From: Drosophila persimilis
Taxonomy: Eukaryota; Arthropoda; Insecta; Diptera; Drosophilidae
Assembly: GCF_003286085.1 (NCBI RefSeq)
Contig: NW_020825589.1
Coordinates: forward strand, 1-64,000
Direction of reading: 5' to 3'
DNA length: 64,000 nucleotides
In this document: positions 21,556 to 30,832 of the stretch, piece after piece
How the letters are laid out: each line of letters starts with the position of its first letter
How positions within the stretch are numbered: the first letter of the stretch is position 1
Made by a program: the position numbers and the translations under genes
The notes under the pieces: model-generated
Told to the model about the DNA's origin: nothing
The model's database searches: none
The model's input: the letters and a program-made list of their open reading frames with translations, nothing else

Positions 21556-23165
21556 GTGCTTAAATTGTCTCAGAACAGGGCATCGATTACTTCAGTGCAC
21601 CTCGAACAACTGTCGTACCATACCCTCATTCATTTTGGTAGCCCTGAAGATACCGTAGTCCAAGGGAAATCAGCGCCGTATACTCTATCTCAGTATGCGC
21701 TGTCTGAGTCTACGCCGTCTGAGCATACCACTGAGCCCTCTACTTCAGCGTCTACCTCGTCTGCCCTTATTGCTCAAGATCTCAGGAATGGTGTTGTTCT
21801 ACTTGCCAAGGCTACGGTCTTAGTCAAAAATCGTTCCGTAGATTTAGTTCCCTGCCGAGCGTTGCTGGATTCCGCCTCGCAGTTGCATCTAATAACTTCT
21901 CGTTTCGCGAATCAGCTTCAGCTTCGAAAAATGAAATCATCGACTGCAGTCTCGGAAATAGGCGACTCTACCTTCGTCACGGATGGATTTCCGGTCAACG
22001 TTAGCCTGCACTCTCGCTCATTGGATTACTCATCTCCGAAGAATAACCGATCGACAGCCAAGCTTTGGAATTGACACTCAAAACTGGAACATTCCATCGA
22101 ACATACCACTAGCTGATCCGGAGTTTTATAATGCTTCTTCGGAGGTTTTGGGAGGTAGAAAATTGCATCGAACCAATAATAAAGAAGAGCTAGATTGTGA
22201 AGCACACTTTGTGCAGCATTTCCGTTGACTACATAAAGGCGATTATTGTGTTCGGCTGCCAGCAAAATATAATTTGGATCTCCTTGGAGAATCTTACAAT
22301 CAAGCTCTTCGTAGATTCCTGACCCTTGAGAGAAAGTTAGATCGTCGCCCTGGTGTTAAATCTCAGTATGTAGCATTTATAAAGGAGTACCTTGATTTAG
22401 GCCATATGTCTCAGGTTCTTACCCAGTCAATCAGAACCTGCTGGTATTTTTTGCCTCACCATTGCGTCATGAAAGAAGATAGTTCTACGACCAAGCTTCG
22501 CGTCGTTTTTGATCGATCCGCTTCAACCTCATCTGGATATTCCCTGAACGTTTTAATGGCTGGTCCCGTAGTCCAACTAAAACTGTTTCATATTCTTACT
22601 CGATTTCGGTCATACGCCGTTGCGATTACGGGAGATATCTGTAAGATGTATCATTGTGTAAGAGTCTCGACCGAGGATAGCAACTTGCAGTGTATTCTGT
22701 GAAGAAACTCCAGGGAAGAAGACTGGCGTGTGTTTCAATTGGACACCGTTACTTATGGGACGAAGCCTGCCTCCTATTTATCTGTGCGAGCGATGCATCA
22801 GTTGGCAATGGACGAGCAGACGGCGTTTCCAGTTGGAGCTGAAATCCTTCGCCGTGACTTCTACGTGGATGACTTGATATCTGGAGCCAGCTCTCAGGAG
22901 GAGGCTATCCGAATTCGGGAGCAAACTACTTGTCTAGAGGTCAGTTCAGATTGAGGAAATGGTGTTCGAACGTCCCTGCTGTGCTGGATGGAGTTCCGGA
23001 AGAGGACAAGGAAACATTTTTGAAGTTCGACGATGGCAGCCATGTGACTAAAACTTTAGGATTTACGTGAGATCCGGTTTCTGATCTACTATTATTTTCG
23101 TTCTCGGCCCTTCAATCTTTTTTGAATTCCTGCATCCATAGCGCGATTCTACGATCCTCTCGGAC
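21556..23165 (+). pseudogene. BEL-C protease and reverse transcriptase, broken
   Basis: Protease: CRALLDSASQLHLITSRFA near 21860, with the catalytic triplet as DSA. RT is in pieces: a deletion near 22130 joins LADPEFYN to the EVENC region; stops occur at about 22226 and 22700; the piece 22274-22702 has YFLPHHCVMKED and GDICKMYHCVRVS; 22730-22954 has DTVTYGTKPASYLSVRAM and the palm motif FYVDDLISGA near 22860. Further stops follow to 23165. Domain order is as in BEL-A and BEL-B. Non-functional. Confidence 0.8.
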
Positions 23166-23243
23166 TAGCTGGTCCCGTAACTACTAAATCCAAAATCTTT
23201 CTCCAGCGTTTGCGCCAAGAGAAGTTGTCCTGGGATGAAAGCC

Positions 23244-23518
23244 TTCCAGTCGCACTGAACACCGCGTGGCAGGAAATATTTCCTCGGCTTGTAGTCCGTC
23301 CAGACTCTACGCTGGAAATTCACGGATTTTGCGATGCCAGCATCGAGGCTTATGGTGCATGCATTTCCAGTCGCACTGAACACCGAATGGCAGGAAATAT
23401 GTTCCAGTTTTGGTCAGATTCGTCGAGTTGAATTTCCTCGGCTGTACTCCTTCCAGACCCTACGCTGGAAATTCACGGATTTTGCGATGCCAGCATCGAG
23501 GCTTATGGTGCATGCATT
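23244..23518 (+). repeat. Local direct duplication inside BEL-C pol
   Basis: A segment starting TTCCAGTCGCACTGAACACC at 23244 starts again at 23365. The second copy (to about 23518) carries roughly 30 extra bp (GTTCCAGTTTTGGTCAGATT region). Both end at GCTTATGGTGCATGCATT. The duplication spans the RT/RNase H joint and the RNase H start motif, which is present twice. Confidence 0.85.
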
Positions 23519-23524
23519 TATGTC

Positions 23525-24316
23525 GTGTCCAAGGGTCAGCATTCCAGCAGTCACTTACTTTGTGCCAAATCTCGTGTGGCTCCTTTGAAGGCACTTACAG
23601 AACCAAAGTTGGAGCTTTGTGGAGCGGAGTTGCTGGCTAGGCTCATATCTGAGATAGCTGGAATGAATGTCTTCAAGGGAAGGTGTTACTGTTGGTGTGA
23701 TTCTACCTTTGCGCTCTCTTGGATTCGGGACGAGCCGTCAAGATTTAATATTTTTGTTGCAAATAGAGTGTCAACGATTCAGGAAATGACCGAAAAAATG
23801 GAATGGCGCTATGTTCCCACAGCTTTAAACCCAGCCGACATTCTGTCTCGAGGGGCTCATCCGACTGAGCTAAATGAGTCACCTCTTTGGGCTCATGGTC
23901 CTCCATTTCTTTGCGGCTCCTCAGATGACTGGCCACACCGGATACATTCACAAGTTTTGCTACCGAATTCGGCGCCCCGGACTCACTGTCTCAGACATTG
24001 AACATGGAACCCAGGTATTGCTACGACTAGTCCAGCGTACTCAGCTATGGGAGGACATGAAGTCACTGCGGGCAAGGGGAGCAGTCTCCTCATCGAGCTC
24101 AATCGCATAGCTATCGCCATTCATGGATCAGTTTGGACTTCTCAGGGTAGATGGTCGATTGAAAAACTCTTCGTTGGATTTTGATGGCCGTCATCCAATC
24201 ATCTTGCCCAGCAGCCATCCACTGACTCTTGCAATAATCTCCCATTTTCAGGAGCGGAATCTGACGCTGGTCCTCGAGCTTTGCTTGGACTAATTCGATC
24301 CCAATATTGGCCTATT
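23525..24316 (+). pseudogene. BEL-C RNase H and integrase N-terminus
   Basis: Open 158 codons (23525-24001): HSSSHLLCAKSRVAPLKAL, CYCWCDSTFALSWIRDEP, VPTALNPADILSRG, the late part of the BEL RNase H. The integrase N-part follows in changed frames (RRPGLTVSDIEHGTQVLLRL, FGLLRVDGRL), with a stop near 24109 and others. It ends at YWPIG, where LoaB-2 is inserted; the catalytic integrase core resumes near 34092. Confidence 0.8.
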
Positions 24317-26556
24317 GGCCGTCAGCCATCGGGTGCTACAGGGGGACAAACGAATGACGGGTCGGCACGCACAACTGTGAACTCGGAACTGAGGCGCAGG
24401 CGCACCCCCCCTAGGACACAGAGGGTTGCGAGCGAACCGTCACCCGCCGTAACTGTGCACACCGATGGAAGTGCGACTATACTCTTGCCGTGAGGGCGGC
24501 TGTAAACAGGTCCTAGCATGTAGCCGTTCATGTCTCTGCTAGGATGCTGGCGAATGGTAGTCGGGCGGAGAGAAGAAAACTCTCAGTGAAATTACCCCAA
24601 TCCAAGGTGACACTGTTATATTCCGAGGGATGCATGGCCGGGGGGGTGCCCGGTCGCTTATATGCGGACTCTGGATACCTGCCGACCTCCAGTTTAAATC
24701 AGGCTTACCGGGTCAAGCGGGCTATGCCTCGGGTGACCATCCCCTTCCCGCCTACTCGTGGGAAATACTATGTCAAACACTCAAAATATAAAAACAAACA
24801 AAACCGTAAAGGAGCTCGGTACTCCTCTTAAAGTACCGGAGGGACAAGCCAATACCTCTGCACCAGCGCCTGGGAAACCGGGTCCAAAGAAGACGGGGAA
24901 GGAGACTGAGTCGGTCCACCGTCTTCAGGCAGCAGCCGCATCGAGGGGGGGGGCCCGAAAAGCCAATCGGGTCCCTCCAAGTCGGGTGGCTCCAAGGGCG
25001 AAGCGGATACCGGGGTGGCTGCCAAGCTGAGCGCAATCGCGGCTGGTAAGCGCACCGGGACCGAAGAACCCATGGGAGCCCCGGCGGGCAGCGTCTCTGC
25101 ACCACGGGGAGGAAAGCCGTCGTACCAGGACAGGAGACGAGCGGCTTTCATCCTGTCCAACGAAGACCCGAACTTCAGGGCGTCAGCCGAAGGAAAGGAG
25201 CAGATGCTGTGGGCCTCCTCAATCCTTCCACTGTTCCAGCCAGCCAAAGCCGGAAAGGGCGCAGCCAAGGCCCCCAACAAGCGGCAACGCTCAGCGGAGG
25301 ACCCCGCAAATCAGCCAGGCCAAGCCCAGCAAGCCAAGCGGGTGAAGACCCACCTCACGAACCGGTCGTTCGCTGAGGTGGCGAGGGGCAAGACCTTGAT
25401 CGGTGTCCTGGACAGGGGCGCCGAGGACGGCAATGTCCCTCGCGATAAGTGGCACCTGGTGGTGAACGAGCTCCAGGACCGGTTCCTACTGGAACTGGAG
25501 GAGAACGGCGGACCACCGCCAAAGTGTGAGGACGCAGGGTGGCATCAATGCAAGGTGAAAGCCATCGCTTGCCAAGACGCTCGCTCTGCGGCCCCCTACA
25601 TGAAGGCGGTGGCGGCCCTCAAAGAGGTCTATCCAGGGGCGAAACTGGAGGCCGTGAAGTGGGAAGATGTCCCTAGTCGCCCGAGAGCCAGAGCGTGGGT
25701 TCGGCTAAGCCTGCAGAGCCTGAGAAGATCCTCAGGTTACTGCAGGTCTGCAACCCCCACCTTCCTACAGCCGATTGGAAGGTGGCAAAGGTGGAGGATA
25801 TCCAAGGGCAGAGGCGCCAGATAATCCTCGTCCTAAATGAGGAATCCATTGATCTCCTCGCAAAGTCGGACGGTGTAGTGGATTATGGCTACAAGAAGGT
25901 CACCATATCCACTTACAAGTCCGATCGCAAGGGCAGGCAAGCGGAGGTCGAGCCAGACCCGGAGCTGCCGGAGATCCCGAAAGAGGGGGAACGGATCAAA
26001 AATCCGTTCTCTTTCGTAGTGATCAGACGTGTTTTTGTTTTGCGCTCCGCATTTTATCCTTTTGTTTCGAATAAACAGCCGGAGTTTTCCTAACTAAATT
26101 CTAATTATACTCCCTAACCAGACAACAATCTGGAAACCAATTCTTTTACGCGAGTGCATGCCTTTTGATTTGTGTTAAAATATTATTTAACTTTTTATTT
26201 TTCGGCGTCGGCTTGTGTTGTGTTGTGTTGTTGCAGTGAGTGAGTATTGCATTGCAGTCCGCTCTCGTCTGGTAGCTTTTGTTGTCTTATCACTCTCTCG
26301 CTATCACCTCAACCTCAATAACTGTTCTTTCTCTCTCGCTCTTTCAACTTTCTGAGCAATAGCGCTCTCTGTCTAGTAGCTCTCGCTATAACCGCTCTCC
26401 ACTCTGCTCTCTTTTTTTTCTTACCAATTCCGCTTTGAGCGTTGTCTGGCACATTGGTCTGATACCAATTTGTTTTGGAAATTTTTAATTTTTTTGATTT
26501 TAATTTTTTTTTGCAAATTTTCTTAAGAAAATATTTAAATAATAAAAATAATAAAA

Positions 26557-27563
26557 ATGGAATTCGCTGTGGTCTGCGCCAAAAAAACCTGCAAGAAGCA
26601 GATCACTCACGATCAGCCGAATGTCCCCTGCTGGCTCTGCGACAGCGTAGTCCACGCAAAATGCGCGGGATTTTCTGGCCTCGTGAGTGATGCTATAGCC
26701 AAACGTAATGGCTTGCATTACAGTTGCGAGGCATGCCGTGCGGTGGAGAAAGACATGGTGGCTTTCATGGGGCAGACGCGGAGTGGCTTTAAGGAGCTGA
26801 CTTCAAAAACCAATACGATCGGCTCCTAGCCATGGAGGCTCAGTTTAGCGGTTTAAAACTGCTGAATGAGTCTCCGAGGCGCAAAAAGGTCACTCCGCGG
26901 GACCTGCAAGTGCCAACCGTCACTCAGCCGTGCGCCGCCGAAAAACTGACTCCGACCACTCCAAGTGTGCAGCAGTTGATCTCGTTTGCCACTCCAAAGG
27001 CAACGAAAGCTGCTGGCGATGCAGATTCGGTAGCCGAATTCATCGCCTCGGAGAATGTGCAGCCAAGTACGTCTGCAGCGTCCGTGTCCGTGGTGTCCGC
27101 AAGTTCCCTAGTTGTCCCGTCCATCCCGATCCCACCAGTAAATAGACGTTCCGGACCTCCGGATATTGCCACCACAGGTACTAGACCTGTGGTGACTAAA
27201 CCACTGGTGGGAGTCCCACCAAAACGACAAGTTTTTGTTTCACGGCTGGCCCCTGACCTCACATCTAATGATGTAACTGCTTTCATTCAAAGCAAAATAA
27301 AAGCCGTGGGTTTAAAGGTGGAGAAATTTAACTTCTCTTATGCCAGGGAGATAGCGTCGTTTAAGATAAGCATCTCCCCAACTCAATTTGACACCATTTG
27401 CTCCACCAAATTTTGGCCGGAGCATTTGGTGGTGAAGGAGTTTAAGGCTAAGAAGAAGAATAGGCCCCCCATATCGCTTCCAAATCTTTCCAGCGTGCCA
27501 CCCTCAACCTCAACTTCATCTTCCTCAACTTCCCGTCTTGCTCCAACCTTTCCAAAAAACTAA
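26557..27563 (+). pseudogene. CR1-like ORF1, PHD-like zinc protein, one frameshift
   Basis: Start at ATG 26557. Residues about 7-65 hold a Cys/His pattern: CAKKTCKK, CWLCDSVVHAKCAGF, YSCEACRA, as in the PHD-like finger of CR1 ORF1 proteins. A TAG at 26827-26829 ends the first frame; the rest is open from 26832 in another frame to the TAA at 27561-27563, which fits a one-base deletion near 26826. The C-terminal part has a Ser/Pro/Val-rich linker and an esterase-unrelated, RRM-like stretch (KRQVFVSRLAPDLTSNDV, KFNFSYAREIASFKI). It likely binds element RNA. It ends on a candidate slippery site. Confidence 0.75.
27554..27563 (+). other. Candidate -1 frameshift site, A AAA AAC followed by TAA
   Basis: Bases 27554-27560 are A AAA AAC in the ORF1 phase (codons CCA AAA AAC TAA). 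After a -1 slip the reading goes to CTA ACT TCT CTT and on without a stop into the endonuclease domain of ORF2. ORF2 has no ATG in frame before its conserved NVRGLRSKLS start. A weak bulged stem (GAGGCTT with AAGCTC) lies about 30 nt downstream, farther than usual for a stimulator. Confidence 0.5.
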
Positions 27564-30391
27564 CTTCTCTTTTAGTAACCTATCAGAATGTAAGAGGCTT
27601 GCGTAGTAAGCTCAGCATTCTTTTCCGGGATAGTGTTGCATTTGCTTCCCACGTTATTGTGTTTACTGAAACCTGGTTAAAGCCGGACATTCTTAGTTCC
27701 GAGGTTTTGGCAGGTCGGTACACAACCTTTAGAAAGGACCGTTCGTCTCGACGTGCAGGAGGGGTTCTAATTGCAGTGGACTCTTACTTCACGTCAGAAC
27801 ACTTCACAGTCCAAGTTCAACAGGAACTGGAATTCCTGTGTCTAAAACTGATTCTTCCCGCTTTCGCTATATTCATTACTTGCTCGTATATCCCACCTTC
27901 TTCGGATATTTCAATTTATGAGCAGCACTTGTCCGCTTTAACCGCTGTTGCTTCCTCGCTATCTGATAAAGATCGTATGATAGTTCTTGGTGACTTCAAC
28001 TTGCCAGGAACTGTTTGGTCTTCGGTAAACGAGTCTAGTATCCTAGTGCCCATGTCACGACATGACTTTGTTGACGGCTTGCTTGACCTGTCCCTGTCTC
28101 AAGTCAATCATGTGAAAAATTCCTTGGGTCGATTGCTTGATCTATGCTTTGTATCGGATCCGACCATAGTGTTGTTAACCCGAGCCCTTCCGTTCACTAT
28201 ACCTGAAGACGCCTACCACCCTACTTTCGAGGTGTCGCTAGACATAGGACCAACTGTATTGGATCGGTCGAGTAGACTACCTGAACGTGTCCGCTGCTTT
28301 CGTAAAGCCGAGTTTGCGAAGCTTAATAACCTAATTAGGGATTTTGATTGGTCCGCTTTGTACTTGTGCACTGATGTCACAAAAGGCACAAACATTTTTT
28401 ACAATGCTCTTGGCACATTTTTTGATTCTTGTGTCCCGCTTTCTTGTCCGATTAGATCTGGAAAACCCCCTTGGTTTACCAAAGAGTTATCCAGTCTAAA
28501 AAACTTAAAATCAAGACTTTATAAAAAATTTCAAGAAGTGGGTTCTCCTACTTCTCACTCTCGTTATGTAATAGCTCGGTCAAACTTTTCAGTTCTTAAT
28601 GCTCAATGCTATAAGAACTACCTATCTCGTTGCAGGATACGTTTTTCTCAGGACCCTAAACAGTTTTACTGCTTCGTAAACAGTAAGCGTAGAACGTCCG
28701 CACACCCATCCTCGCTATCATTTTGTAATACGTCGGCAAATAATGATCAGGCAATTGCCGATCTTTTTACCCAGTTTTTCCAAACCACCTATTCTGAGGA
28801 ACGCTACTCTGGTCAACCGTACCCATACGGATTACCGAGGTCGAACGGCATTTTCAGTACCTTGTTAAATGAATATTCCCTACTTCAAGATCTTCGACTA
28901 GTTAAGCCGGTGTTTTCACCGGGTCCAGACGGGGTTCCAGGTTGTGTACTCAGGTACTGCGCCGAGGCTCTGTGTGGACCATTGCTTAAACTATTCACCC
29001 TGTCCATTGATTCCTCTTGCTTCCCCCCAATCTGGAAGGAATCGTTTATAATTCCTCTCCATAAAAAAGGTAGCAAGTCTGATGCAAAAAATTATATAGG
29101 TATAGCAAAGTTATCCGCTATTCCCAAATTGTTTGAGAAGGTTTTAACTCCGCACTTGCAACCTCTCTGCAAGTCACTTATATCTCCAACTCAGCATTGA
29201 TTTATAAGGCGGCGATCAACCACCACGAACTTGTTAGAGTTTACCTCTTTCATTATTAAAGGCTTTCAAGGTAACTTACAGACGGATGTTATTTACACCG
29301 ACTTTAGTAAAGCATTCGACTCTGTAAACCATTCCCTTTTAGCACATAAACTTGACCTTTTAGGGTTTCCGCCCAACCTCCTGAGATGGATTTCTAGCTA
29401 TCTTTGTTCTAGGTCTCAAAGAGTCCTCTTCAAAAACTCCCTCTCTTTACCAGTAAAGGTTTCTTCGGGAGTACCACAGGGCAGCCATCTAGGCCCCTTA
29501 CTCTTCACACTCTTTATTAATGACTTGCCTTCAGTATTAACATACTCTCGAGTACTTATGTATGCGGATGATGTTAAACTCTGTGTCCAGTACAAGGACA
29601 TTTCATTTCATTCTCGCTTGCAATCCGATCTCAATAGCTTTCAGTCATGGTGTTGTACAAACTTGTTACACCTTAATGCCTCGAAATGCAAAGTTATGAC
29701 ATTTCATCGTTCTAACCCTTTGTTGGCTCCCTACACCCTATTTGGGGGTTCTCTTGAGAGAATTACCCTGGTGGATGATCTGGGTGTTATGTTAGACCCC
29801 AAGTTAAAGTTTTCCGAACACATTTCTACCATGGTAAATAAGGCCATGGGCGTGCTTGGGTTTATAAAGAGGTGGTCAAAGGAATTTGACGACCCCTATA
29901 TAACAAAGACTCTCTATACCTCGCTTGTTCGTCCGATCTTAGAATACGGCTCCTGTGTATGGTGCCCTCAGTACAAAGTACACCAGGACCGTATAGAATC
30001 AGTACAGAAAAACTTTTTACCCTTTGCTCTGCGGGGCCTTAACTGGGATGCGGGTGTAAGACTCCCATCTTACTCTAGTAGACTATTATTAGTAAACCTC
30101 CCATCCTTAGTTAACCGTAGAAAAATGCTTGGTGTGATATTTATGCACAACTTGATCAGGGGTGACATAGACAGCCCTGATCTGTTGAGCCGCATAAACT
30201 TCACGATTCCTATTAGACTGACTAGAAACTTTATACCGTTGTTCCTTCCACTTTGTAGATCGAATTATTCCTTGCATGAACCGTTTAGGGTCTTATGCTC
30301 GGATTATAATTCCCTCTACCATATTATATCCTCCACTAATTCTCTTCCTCTTATTAAATTACTAATCCTTACACACCTTTCTAGTAATTAG
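27560..30391 (+). pseudogene. CR1-like ORF2, endonuclease-reverse transcriptase, one stop
   Basis: The frame is open from the slip site to 29197, has a TGA at 29198-29200 and is open again to 30391. Endonuclease motifs: NVRGLRSKLS, FTETWLKPDI (Glu), LGDFNLPGTVW (Asp/Asn), DAYHPTFEV in the terminal position where Asp-His is usual (His kept). RT: SPGPDGVPGCVLR, SFIIPLHKKGSKSDAKNY, palm A YTDFSKAFDSVNH, SGVPQGSHLGPLLF, catalytic LMYADDVKLC, then the thumb (LDPKLKFSEHI). No RNase H, as usual in this group. The stop sits just before RRRSTTTNLLEF; by family comparison a Gly codon is likely there. It would act as target-primed reverse transcriptase if repaired or read through. Confidence 0.85.
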
Positions 30392-30693
30392 TAATTGTAG
30401 TGGTATTTGTATTTTATTGCATGCTTAATTTCTTAATAAGTTTAGTGCTAATTTTCCTCGAATGTTAGTCTAATATCTATCTTTCTTGCATGCTCGCGTT
30501 TGGTTCGGCTACGCACCGCGCGTCATGCGGCAGCGCCCCTCGGTCGGTTGGGCGGGAGGAGGGCTGCGTTTTGCCTGGGATCCGCGCGTAACAGCCTTCT
30601 GCTGGTGTCACACGGGCCACTTGACGGTGCAGTAATTGCATCGCCTCTTGATAGATGCAGTCATTGCATGTCAACGTCCATATAGGGGGCCTC
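30392..30693 (+). other. CR1-like 3' region, about 300 bp, no gene
   Basis: First part AT-rich (likely 3' UTR), then a GC-rich block (30488-30600) and an imperfect pair TGCAGTAATTGCAT / TGCAGTCATTGCAT (about 30630 and 30656). I cannot say where the LINE ends and whether the GC-rich part belongs to it. Confidence 0.4.
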
Positions 30694-30832
30694 GTGTCGG
30701 ACGACATCTTGGACGACTACGCGTTCGACGAGAGCGACCTAGCCAGAGGTCTTAGCCACATCGTTGTCGGGGAGGAGCCGGAGTCCCCTGACAGCGATCT
30801 AGAAGCAACAATGGTGGAGGCGAGCCTCAGGA

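Larger units (their letters stand above)
13804..21655 (+). pseudogene. BEL-C gag, interrupted by DINE-1 and LoaB-1
   Basis: Start chosen at the ATG at 13804. Coding exists in three blocks: 13804-13858, 14933-15344 and 20931-21655. The middle block ends in LPTFSGGYANWTDFYSMF and SHPDL, and the third resumes with TNKEKLQHLRSCLRDS, so LoaB-1 split one gag codon run. Nucleocapsid motifs CALCNDGAHEVQHC and CLNCLRTGHRLLQC lie near 21455-21600 after a frame change at about 21400. Gag of this group makes the particle shell. Besides the insertions it has at least two frameshifts. Confidence 0.8.
25980..30693 (+). mobile_element. CR1-like non-LTR retrotransposon, near full length
   Basis: 5' UTR (25980-26556, pyrimidine-rich tracts, no gene), ORF1 with a PHD/RING-like zinc domain, ORF2 with AP-endonuclease and RT but no RNase H, and a 3' region. 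This set fits the CR1 clade of the jockey superfamily; clade is inferred. Only one indel in ORF1 and one stop in ORF2 are visible, so it is among the younger elements here. Both ends abut LoaB-2 ORF1. The 3' boundary is uncertain by up to some tens of bases, and no target duplication was found. Confidence 0.85.
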
